Below, in pieces: positions 23,436 to 36,100 of a stretch of 64,000 nt of DNA (position 1 is the stretch's first letter; every line of letters begins with the position of its first letter). The stretch is from Phoronis australis (lineage: Eukaryota; Phoronida; Phoronidae). Position numbers and translations under genes: made by a program. The notes under the pieces are model-generated. The model did no database searches, was not told where the DNA came from, and was given only the letters and a program-made list of their open reading frames with translations. The stretch is taken from contig NMRA01000493.1 of assembly GCA_002633005.1 (NCBI GenBank), positions 173,647 to 237,646 of the forward strand, read 5' to 3'.

Positions 23436-24496
23436 ATTATGCGAGACAAGCACAATTGTTACATGTATGAACAATTTTAACTACATAACGCCATCAAGCA
23501 TTGCGTAGTTTGCAAAGACGCTCACTAGATGGTAGAGATAAAGCAAAAGGCCAACTGATCATCAAACTACATGAGTATTTGAAGTACTACAATTCTCCAC
23601 TTACTTCATACAAAAAATTGTAATTTTTCAAAGGCTGCAAATAACTGAAATTTACCAAAAGTTGTTTTCTGGCACCTACACAACACAACACAACACAACA
23701 CACGCTAGTGATAGATTAAAATTGTCTTGATCTTTATTTTTGTGGAGAAAATTTACCAAACAGAATTTCATTTGTCAGCCATATTGAGCAAATTCATCCA
23801 CAGCTGGTTCTGGTATGCACCCAGTCTAATGTTGATACTTGCAAATCACTTGATTAGGTGGTACATCTCATATCCCAACTGGCAACAGTAAGTTGGAACA
23901 AGAAACTCCATTTGTACTTTCTCTAGCTCTTCATCAAATTTATTCACAAAGCAAATCTCAGGAACACCAACGGGAGCTACAGCATGAGAAAACAAACTAC
24001 TGGCCGTCATCGGAATATTTCAAGAAATATATGACGCTCCAGCCTTGCATTCAATAAGGAAAGCGCTTGGAAGCAGTTTCCATGCGCGCTTTGAATTGCG
24101 AGACGTTGCAAATGAACAATCTGCTTTCCATCTTGGTTTTGTTGGCAAAGCAGCTTGAGAAACGCTAACCAAAAATGAAAGCACTTTTCGTGAACGCATC
24201 GTCCCAGAGCACAAACTCGAGAAGAAGTTCGGAGTGCTTTCTTTATTGAACGCAAGGCTGGCACTCCTTGGCGAGATCCATCTACGTAACAAACTTCATG
24301 CAAATTAAAAGAATGCGAAGCGGAAATTTGACAAATGGTTGTCACACTGCCACCTTGCATCCAGTAGGCCTCGAGATAAATGCCGCGTGTAAATTTCACG
24401 TCGCTCGAATGAAAAATGCCAACAGAATCAACAAAAAAATTTCACGTTTGAACAACATCATTCTACCAAGTAATACAGAACAAAAGTGGTAGATCT

Positions 24497-27100
24497 CTAA
24501 TCGAACTTTGGCTCTTCTCTCACACACAACAGGAGCTTTTGTAGCTTCACCGTCAGTGCCTTATAGCGGACAGTGAATGACCGCGGCTTGGATGTCCAGG
24601 CAACGCCCAGTAGGTAGACAGGCACCCCGGTCAGAGTAATACCCACTCCTGCCAGGCACTCAATGGGACTGTAGAACAATGGTAGAACCAGCATCAGGAA
24701 ACAGACCAAGAGGAAAAAGATGGGGAAGAACAGGTGTACCTGTAAAAAGAAAAATCAACATGAAGCAAGGTCAAGGTCAACTGAGGCTGCCATAAACCCT
24801 CATCTTCTGTCAGAGAAACTTAACATATGATTCAACCCACTGTGCTCCATGAAACTGGTCTCAACCTGTTCTTTACTCAAATTAAAAATTACAGTTCACT
24901 TCATACTTTGTAACATGCTCACCACATAAAACACCCTGTAATGACAAGTCCACTTATCCATCCTTGTCTCATTGTAACGTGCTCAGCACATAAAATAACC
25001 TGTATCGATGCCTCCACTTATCCAGCCGCGTCTCAATGTAACATGCTACCTATAATTTGGAACTCGTAAACAATTTGTTGAAATAAGGTAAGTGGACTAA
25101 ATCAAAAAAAAATCTTGATGCATGTTGGGATCACAGCCGCTTTAAGGGATCATTCAATTTTACTTGACTTTACAAAAGGTACTCATTAAAGTAGCACAAA
25201 CAGGGAGAAATACGTTTTCTGAGACCAACTCCAAGAGGGATTTGAACTCATGACCTCAGCAATCGCAGTCCAATGCTGGTGCCTGGTGTAGCTAAACTGC
25301 GATAAAGACACCGGTCTCAGTTGAAGGGAATTACTAACAGACGATGACCATAATTGGTGATTTGTAATATAATAAAAAATAAATAATTCCAAGAAGACCA
25401 TTCTGTTAAACAAAAATTTCATAAAATGCTTTTTCAGGAGAGCAGACTATTGCTGACAGTATACACCACGTGAAGCAACAAAACTTCGAAATTTGTTTAT
25501 TACTCTCGTATCAAAACCGCACAGACAATTATTCAAAAACACTAAGTCTTGTTTATCTCATATCTTAGTGAATAGACAGAGATACATTGAGTCAATGATA
25601 AGATACTCGTAGACAGTGGAAACTGGGAGGACACAGGTGAGGTCATCAGTTCCCATCAATAGTATTTTCCCAAATTTTGTCAGGTTACATGATCTTGTCC
25701 ACGATTAAAAAAGTATGGAAATAAAAACAAAGACCACAACTGAAAAAATAGCCAGTGTAATTATCAGGGCTTGGAATGACCAATGACAAAAAACGCGGAA
25801 ACTTTTACGGGCCAAATCATGCCCAATAACCAGCCTTGAAATGGTCAATGTGAACCTTTCCGCGACAAAAATCGAGAGGACTAAAAAAAAAAAAAAAAAA
25901 ACGTTACCACCATCAGTAGCATGCGTCTGCGTCCTTTTAGCTCGCCCGTCCTCTCCCAACCCACACATTTTTGGCTGCAAAGCGGTAGTATTTGTCGCCG
26001 CGCTTAACAATAACACGAGACGCCATTGAAAATCCCACCGTGCTTTCCCAGATGCCCGGCAATGTTGACAATTTACGTTCCTCCGAAACATAAAGAGCAA
26101 CTTCCGCTTTTCGAGGTGAACGTCGTCTGCAACGCCGCGGTAAGAAAGGAATTTGCCGCGGAAATTTTATATCAAATCCGATTTTTTTATGCGGAAATAT
26201 TATAAAAAAGCGGAAAGCACATTTGAAAAAAGCGGAAATCCGCGTTTCCGCGGAAAATTCCAAGCCCTGAATTATACTGGTTGTAATATAATTACAGTAT
26301 ATGTCAAAGTATTCACTACAGATAAAATGACCTGCAAATCCTCGTCATGGCGGCTGCGCAGAAGCTAAATTCACTTAAGAGTTGTCTTCCCTCATGATCA
26401 AGAATGACTGAGAATTCAGATGGCTAAGCCATTCTGTAGTTAGAACTTTGCCAACATAATAGTTACTACCAATAATTTGTTTTTAAAAGAATTAAATGGG
26501 AAAATAGCACTTTGCTCGATTACTTTTGTCTTACACTTTAGACACGAGGTCCAGAGAGCACATTACAAGATTATGCTCAATTTGTTAAAGAGCTCTGAGC
26601 CTGTCTGGTTACAAAATTAACTTTTGAATCCAAACACTTAACACTGGTCTTGTAGTTAGATTTGAGAGGATTTTCGACCTGGCAACCCATTATTGCTTGA
26701 GATATGGCTCGAGCAGTTTGCTTGCCACAGTACAGTGCCGTGCACACAGACAACCTAGAACAAATTATTCCAGGAACGAGTTGTCACTAGGTTTGACGGC
26801 TATGTGGACGCTATTTAAACTAGTGCAACTTGCCCCACTTGCGACAACTTACTCCAACTTATGGAGGTAGCTAACTTGTGCCTATTCTAATCACTATTTA
26901 AACTAGTGCAACATGGCCCACTGGTGACAACTTACTCCACCTTATCGAGGTAGGGATACTTGTACTAGGGTAACTTGGACCACTTCTAATCCGTGTAGCT
27001 GCAAACCTAGAGCAACGCAAAAGTATCTGCAAACTGTATTCGCATTAGCTGTCCATTGCCATACACACAGCGATAACTTCTGCCTTACCCTAGTTATCGG

Positions 27101-27135
<35 letters not shown>

Positions 27136-30100
27136 TGTATGCGTGCGTGTGCGGACGCTCCACTTAAAAGTGGGGTAAGTTGCACTAGTGCAAGTTGTTC
27201 TAGGGTAGGCGGTGTGTGACCAAGACAAAGTCAATTAAAGTAGCAAGCCGGAACTCCAGCACTAATGAACTATAAATTCTTACCATACCCATAATAAAAC
27301 ACTTCTCATCCGATTAAAGATGACAATGAGACCACTTTTACCAAGGTTAACAAAAGTTAGTTTCTTAAAATTGATGGAAGGCAGGGAATTATAGCAGCAT
27401 CCATGATACTTTAAGTGAAACAGAGCATGCCTTAAACAAAATTCATTTCATGGTTTCATAACACGAGCATGCAACCAACGCTTTTAAGACCTTGCCTGAT
27501 TTTTCACCACGTACGCTCAGTGTTCACCACTGACAGCTGTTGCAGCAGCGAGTTTGAATTTTGTCGTGAAAAGTTTGGCCCACTTGCGTTGAATTTGAAA
27601 AAAAAATGCAACAAGTTTAAACTCCCCGTCGACATACCTTGATCGGTTGGCAAAGGTCAGAATGCCAACACACAGTTGACCAACAGTGATCGGTCAGTAA
27701 AGGTCAAAATGCCAACTATGAGCCGACCTACCTTGATTGGTCAGTTAAGGTCAGAAGGCCAACACACAGTCGACCGACCTCTTGATTGTTTGATGAAGGT
27801 CAGAATGCCAACACACAGTCAACTTATCGGTTGGCAGAGATCAGAATGCAACACACAGCTGTCCTACCTTGATCGGTTAGCAAAGGCCCGAATGCCAACA
27901 CACAGTTGATCAACCTTGATCGGTCAGTAAAGGTCAGAACACAAACACAAATTCCACTTCGAGGTTAGAATGCCAACACAGTCGACCTACCTCGATTGGT
28001 CAGTAAAGATGAGAATGTCAACACACAGTCGAACTACCTTGATTGGTCGGAAAAGATCAGAATATCAATACACAGTCGACTTATCAGTCAATAGAGGTAA
28101 GAACGCCAACACACAGCCGATTTATTGGTCCGTAAAGGTCAGAATGTCAACACACAATTGACCTACCTTGATTGGTCGGTAGAGGTCAGGAAGTGCCTTT
28201 CTCAAGTAGAGCAGACCACACACGGAGAATGTGATGAAGGCGGACTCAACAAACGTTGCATAGTTGATTAGCGTATAGACATCGCTGGTGCACAGCATTA
28301 CTAGAGACATAATGCACTGGAAAACAACACAAAAAACAATAAAAGAACAAAAAAACAAGTCAGGCGGTAAAATCTCACCAATTTTGAAGACATTGGTAAA
28401 ATTGCCTTTGTCATTTTCAAGGATTGCTAACACTGCTGTGAATGTTGAGAATTTCTCAAATTATGGTCAGATGGAAACATTACTATAGTTCAGAATTTGA
28501 AAGTGGAAAAATTTACCTGGTGCAACTTATCTTTCAAGGAGAAAATTTCATTTGTTCGCCATGTTGTCTTAAAATGGTGAGTTCATACTGTACCTTGAGG
28601 GCGTATATGAAAAGTTTCCAAAAATATGAGCTGATCACATAAATATGTATATGCCTTAGTTGAACTCAGCAAATTTCCCCAATTTCACAAGAAATCTAAT
28701 TTTAAAACTTTGATTGCCTTCCATACAATATTTCATCACATCAACAGGGCAGAATGTTTGCAAATATCCACTTATGGTTGAATAGGACCTTATATCAAAA
28801 ACTGACAAATATTTTCAAAATTAAGTAAAAGTATTTATTTTGTGAAAGTAGAAAGCCTGAAGAATTGATTTTTGACATTTTAACAATCTCTCGTCAACCG
28901 AGACACAAGAGCATGTCTTTTTAGTAAAATTTAGCAAAGGCATCAATAAAATAAATGACATAAATGTTCCTGATGAAATCTCAAAAATGCAATTACATCA
29001 ATTTTGGTAGCCCCCCCTTAGAAAAATTCCAACTGTTTTGGAGAACAATGCATAGAACACAGTATTTGAAAGTTTCGTATGACTACGATCAACCACTTTT
29101 GAGATATGATGTTCCAAAGTTAACCAAATTTGGACATTTTCCTTGAGCACGAGTCCTACATAACCTTATAAGTCTGTTACAGTATTCATACGCCCAGACA
29201 TTTACTAACAGTATTCATACGCCCAGACATTTACTCCTCAGTCAACTAAACTTTGAACCCAAACACGCCGTCAAATATGGAAGTCCTATACCATTCACTA
29301 AATTCACATGCACCAACTTCACCTTGGTTCATTAGAAGCAACAACTGGAAAACAAGTACATTTCTTCTTGCCTAAGAGTTGAGTACTTTCATCAAACATA
29401 TGCAGCATTGAATAAAGACTTTTGTTGAAAATGTACAACAGGAGTCAGTTACATAGAAGATACCTAAGTGTCCAGAGCAACAATGGCAGGTCACTTTGAC
29501 ATTGCTGCCATCTATTGGTTATCAAGGAGAAAAGTTTGAGTTCAGAATGTCAAAGCATAGACAACTGGGATTGTTCTGAGAAGCTCTAGATTTAAAAAAA
29601 GAAACACTGAGGGGTTGACATGCACCCACGGTGTATCGCATGCAATATGTTTCAGTCTGAAAATCAACTGGTGCCAACACACTCAATGAAATCCATCAAT
29701 CGGTTCTTTAGATATCTAGAAACGGTCTACCACCAAAGAACACTTGAAAAAGCCCAAAGTTGAAAACTGAGTGGCCACTAGGAGGTGCTACAGAGGTCAA
29801 GTCTGCATTGCCATCACATATCTCTGTGTCAACTTTCATTGAAATCCTTCAATCAGTTTTCTACATATGATACGGAAATGCTTTCTAGGCAACTAGGATG
29901 CACTGCAGTAGTTGAATTCGCCAGAAAATCAAATGCCGCTGGCACATTCACATGATATACATCTGTGTCAAGTTTCATTGAAATCTGCCAATTGGTTCTT
30001 TAGATATAATCCGGAAACGCTCTTCCTCTGAACAACACTTGAAAAGCCCCTTGTTGAGAGCAGTATCGCCACTAGATGTCACAGTGGTCGCATCCGCCCG

Positions 30101-33100
30101 AAAATTTAACAATGCCAGCACAACCTTTGTGTCAAGTTTCATTGAAATCCGTCAATGCGTTCTTTGGATATCATCTGGAAATGCTCTTCACACAAAATGA
30201 GATACTGAGCAGACCCCCAGACAATCGGGCAAAGTGACAACAATATATGACCAGACACACGCACACACACACGCACGCACGCATGCACACACACACACAC
30301 ACACGTGTGTATGTGTATATGTATGCCCATAAAAATCATCAAAATTCATCTGGCTTCTTTATTAAGAGAAATCAGACGAAAACCAATCACTTCAAAATTA
30401 CCTCAACATTTTTGCCGGGATGAGAAGGAATATCAGATGTATTGAAAGCTACTTCAATATAGCCCAATGTTTGCCCGACAAGTGCTTTCACTATGTTCAC
30501 ACACGACATGCTTACCACAAAAAGAAGTGATGGTAGTGGAGTGCAGTGTTTCAGGTTGATCATGGCGATGGCATCGGGAAGGTGACCTTCACGAGCACCA
30601 ACAAAGAACAGCCTGAAATAGCGCAAATGATACGTTGGGATTGCCAAGTGGAAATCATTTGCCTGGGCAATGAAAAGTTTCACACTATTTTCTACCTGAT
30701 GTACTGAAAATAAGCAGGACAATTAGCAGACGTTTTTATCAATGGAGTGTTAATACTTCTTAACATTTTTTCAAACTCATCATATAAATATGAAAAGGAA
30801 CAAACCCATATGCATATTAATTAAGTCATTAATTAAACATACAGAACTGCATAATTCAATTATTGAAGTGCCACAAAGCACAAATCAGGTAAAGCCATAG
30901 TTGAAGATAAATTTTCACTTTTAAGTATTAATCAATGGTCTCCATTTGGTCCAAAGAATTATCATTCCTAACAAGGCACATTAACTCTCATTGCTAAAAG
31001 AACAACTTAAAGCGAGCAAACAATTCTACCCAATACTTGTACCAAAACAATGGTTTTTATTATGCACCTGCATGTGGTCTTAAGAAAGGCCTTCTCAGCA
31101 AAGTACAACTATTTTTTCCACCTTTGCACTAAATATGAGTAATATAATAATTAAAAGTCACAATGAGGTGCAGGCATTGTTTTTGTTCGAATATTCAAAT
31201 GTCACACGAGTTTACGAAAACATTGTTCAGGTGCATAGTCACAAACTCAGCCAAGTAGAGTGAGCTAAGTTGCTGACCACCTTGTAAGCTACAATCACGG
31301 TGTTCTTTGCGGTACATTGAGGTAGGGTTGACCACCTTGTAAGCTACAATCACGGTGTTCTTTGCGGTACATTGAGGTAGGGTTGACCACCTTGTAAGCT
31401 ACAATCACGGTGTTCTTTGCGGTACATTGAGGTAGGGTTGACCACCTTGTAAGCTACAATCACGGTGTTCTTTGCGGTACATTGAGGTAGGGTTGACCAC
31501 CTTGTAAGCTACAATCACGGTGTTCTTTGCGGTACATTGAGGTAGGGTTGACCACCTTGTAAGCTACAATCACGGTGTTCTTTGCGGTACATTGAGGTAG
31601 GGTTGACCACCTTGTAAGCTACAATCACGGTGTTCTTTGCGGTACATTGAGGTAGGGTTGACCACCTTGTAAGCTACAATCACGGTGTTCTTTGCGGTAC
31701 ATTGAGGTAGGGTTGACCACCTTGTAAGCTACAATCACGGTGTTCTTTGCGGTACATTGAGGTAGGGTTGACCACCTTGTAAGCTACAATCACGGTGTTC
31801 TTTGCGGTACATTGAGGTAGGGTTGACCACCTTGTAAGCTACAATCACGGTGTTCTTTGCGGTACATTGAGGTAGGGTTGACCACCTTGTAAGCTACAAT
31901 CACGGTGTTCTTTGCGGTACATTGAGGTAGGGTTGACCACCTTGTAAGCTACAATCACGGTGTTCTTTGCGGTACATTGAGGTAGGGTTGACCACCTTGT
32001 AAGCTACAATCACGGTGTTCTTTGCGGTACATTGAGGTAGGGTTGACCACCTTGTAAGCTACAATCACGGTGTTCTTTGCGGTACATTGAGGTAGGGTTG
32101 ACCACCTTGTAAGCTACAATCACGGTGTTCTTTGCGGTACATTGAGGTAGGGTTGACCACCTTGTAAGCTACAATCACGGTGTTCTTTGCGGTACATTGA
32201 GGTAGGGTTGACCACCTTGTAAGCTACAATCACGGTGTTCTTTGCGGTACATTGAGGTAGGGTTGACCACCTTGTAAGCTACAATCACGGTGTTCTTTGC
32301 GGTACATTGAGGTAGGGTTGACCACCTTGTAAGCTACAATCACGGTGTTCTTTGCGGTACATTGAGGTAGGGTTGACCACCTTGTAAGCTACAATCACGG
32401 TGTTCTTTGCGGTACATTGAGGTAGGGTTGACCACCTTGTAAGCTACAATCACGGTGTTCTTTGCGGTACATTGAGGTAGGGTTGACCACCTTGTAAGCT
32501 ACAATCACGGTGTTCTTTGCGGTACATTGAGGTAGGGTTGACCACCTTGTAAGCTACAATCACGGTGTTCTTTGCGGTACATTGAGGTAGGGTTGACCAC
32601 CTTGTAAGCTACAATCACGGTGTTCTTTGCGGTACATTGAGGTAGGGTTGACCACCTTGTAAGCTACAATCACGGTGTTCTTTGCGGTACATTGAGGTAG
32701 GGTTGACCACCTTGTAAGCTACAATCACGGTGTTCTTTGCGGTACATTGAGGTAGGGTTGACCACCTTGTAAGCTACAATCACGGTGTTCTTTGCGGTAC
32801 ATTGAGGTAGGGTTGACCACCTTGTAAGCTACAATCACGGTGTTCTTTGCGGTACATTGAGGTAGGGTTGACCACCTTGTAAGCTACAATCACGGTGTTC
32901 TTTGCGGTACATTGAGGTAGGGTTGACCACCTTGTAAGCTACAATCACGGTGTTCTTTGCGGTACATTGAGGTAGGGTTGACCACCTTGTAAGCTACAAT
33001 CACGGTGTTCTTTGCGGTACATTGAGGTAGGGTTGACCACCTTGTAAGCTACAATCACGGTGTTCTTTGCGGTACATTGAGGTAGGGTTGACCACCTTGT

Positions 33101-36100
33101 AAGCTACAATCACGGTGTTCTTTGCGGTACATTGAGGTAGGGTTGACCACCTTGTAAGCTACAATCACGGTGTTCTTTGCGGTACATTGAGGTAGGGTTG
33201 ACCACCTTGTAAGCTACAATCACGGTGTTCTTTGCGGTACATTGAGGTAGGGTTGACCACCTTGTAAGCTACAATCACGGTGTTCTTTGCGGTACATTGA
33301 GGTAGGGTTGACCACCTTGTAAGCTACAATCACGGTGTTCTTTGCGGTACATTGAGGTAGGGTTGACCACCTTGTAAGCTACAATCACGGTGTTCTTTGC
33401 GGTACATTGAGGTAGGGTTGACCACCTTGTAAGCTACAATCACGGTGTTCTTTGCGGTACATTGAGGTAGGGTTGACCACCTTGTAAGCTACAATCACGG
33501 TGTTCTTTGCGGTACATTGAGGTAGGGTTGACCACCTTGTAAGCTACAATCACGGTGTTCTTTGCGGTACATTGAGGTAGGGTTGACCACCTTGTAAGCT
33601 ACAATCACGGTGTTCTTTGCGGTACATTGAGGTAGGGTTGACCACCTTGTAAGCTACAATCACGGTGTTCTTTGCGGTACATTGAGGTAGGGTTGACCAC
33701 CTTGTAAGCTACAATCACGGTGTTCTTTGCGGTACATTGAGGTAGGGTTGACCACCTTGTAAGCTACAATCACGGTGTTCTTTGCGGTACATTGAGGTAG
33801 GGTTGACCACCTTGTAAGCTACAATCACGGTGTTCTTTGCGGTACATTGAGGTAGGGTTGACCACCTTGTAAGCTACAATCACGGTGTTCTTTGCGGTAC
33901 ATTGAGGTAGGGTTGACCACCTTGTAAGCTACAATCACGGTGTTCTTTGCGGTACATTGAGGTANGTGTGTGCAGCGAACATTTTCCTGCTGGAAAAAAG
34001 ACTTATGAGAACAACATTCCGACGGAGTTTCCACTTAAAATTAACGTCTCTAGCATATCCACGACGAAAGCTACAAAAGTTAAGCAACCAAAGAACTCTC
34101 AACTTGTCTGAAATAGTAGGAGATTTCGAAATCAACACCGATAACCCCAATACTGAACACGGCGACAGTCGTGCTCTCGGTCACACGGTCACTAATCATA
34201 GCTACGCTGTGTTTACAAACGAGAGAGAGGACTTGCTTGGTATTATAAAGCAAAAAATGAAACATGGTTTTTAGTTTGCAAATCACTCCAAATGTACACA
34301 CTATCCAGCCTGCTCAAGACATGCCTGACCACAACCTATCCCATGAGCCTTCGCGTAGGAAGTAACTCGCACATGCGCAATGCGTAGTTCGTCTGCGCTG
34401 CAAATCCGCTATTGCAGACACATTTATAGGAAAATAATAACAAAATTTGACAAAAATCTGGAAAAATAATCAGTTGCTACAGCCATGGATGTCAAAAAAT
34501 ACAACATCACCATTCCACGGAACCGCAGTTGTCAGACCAATCTGAAAATCAATGTCAGCCATGGTGTTCCACCAGGAACACAACTGCAAGTTTCATAGTG
34601 ATCCTTCAAGAGTACACCAGATAAAGAGGAAGATGCCAAAAAGGAACTTGTAATACTAAAAATGACCACTAGGTGGTACAAAATACCTCAGATCTACCCA
34701 AAAATGGAAACGCATTGCTGTCCCCCATGATTTTCACAAACATCCATCAATGAACTTCAAAGATACAGAGCCAAACAAAAAGAAAACAAAAATTGCCACT
34801 AGGAGGCTCAGCTGCAGTTGGATTGGTCTGCCACTTGTCATCATCTCCACAGAAAAACGTCTGCCAAATTTCACAAAGATGCGGCAAAGGGTTAAGGAAA
34901 CAAAACTGAGAATGCAAAAAATTGCTACTAAGGTTCACCAGTGTAGTCAAACACATCCAAAAATTAATGTCAGCCGCAGCCTTCTCATCAGAAAAAAATC
35001 TACCAACTTTCATCACGATCCTTTGAGCAGTTTGGCAAATAGAGGTAAGCGCAAAAACCTCAATAGGGTGACATGCAGCCTAAGTACAGTAAATCTCACA
35101 TACGTCGGACGTGTAGAAGTCAGATTTTCACTTAATTCAGACTAAAGTTCCATAGTACGGTTGTTCCAAGTCGTGTACTCGGCACTTCAGATAAGTAAGA
35201 TATTAACTTACTCGAATGAAATGTTTCCAAATGGTTGGATCTGACTTATGTGAGTTATACTGTAGTCATTTCCAAGCATACAAAATATAAATGTCAATAG
35301 TTACATATCTCATGTTTCTGAACCTCTTATCTTACCTGGATGATGTGAAGATGGCTCCGTTTAAAGCACCAAAGGTGGAGCAGGCAACAAACACAGGCAT
35401 GATCCATGACATCACTCCCAGCATACGATTACTGAATGTCTGCAATACAATAGTAGTAAGTTTGGTAACAGCCCTTCGTTTACACAAACTTCGTTAAAAA
35501 CACAACTAGACTTTTTGTTTGCAAGCTTGATACTGGTACGCTCGTAATTTCAGAACAGTCTCCTTTCTTCAGGCGTGCAGGTATGAAGTAAAACACTGAG
35601 AGACATAACTAACAAACAAATTAAAACGCTAGCTATATTTCGAGACTGCATGTTTTGAGACTGCATGTGTCATCATCATGTCTCAGAGGTCAACAGTTCA
35701 TTGTAACATATGAGGCACACACCGGGAAGACTGAAAGAAACCAACAGTCTACAAAATGGAGAATAGAAATCGAGTATCTGTGGTTAAAGCATGACGTGAG
35801 CACTAGATCGAAAAAGCAAAATTTTAGATTACAAGTGAAATGAATGAATTTGGGTGAGGATTTATATTTTTTCACAACTTACTGTATTGATGCGGCGAGT
35901 CGGTGCATTCGCCATAACGTTATCAATAGTCGTATGTACGCTGACCTGCAACTCATTCCGGATCAAAACTACATTTTGTCTTCGTTTCGATAGCATCTTT
36001 CCACCCTATGTTCACCTCGTTGACTCAATATTGTGGCGACTCGGTGAATGAAACGACTGTAAATTGTGGGAAAAAGCACACGCCAAGCAAGAGACCCGAT

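Noticed and set aside
23142-23474. Repetitive frames encoding YKCYCIHTSVTVYIQVLLYT-type peptides
   Set aside because: Arise from the 20-bp minisatellite; no start context or splice sites.
24007-24399. 130- and 90-codon minus-strand frames downstream of the transporter stop
   Set aside because: Overlapping frames with no known domain, best explained as 3' UTR or intergenic sequence.
31274-33964. CRISPR array or telomere-like repeat
   Set aside because: Units are contiguous with no unique spacers, and AACCCT occurs only once per 55 bp.
33825-34274. Frames crossing the end of the 55-bp satellite
   Set aside because: The period is not a multiple of three and the frame runs through an N; no recognisable domain.
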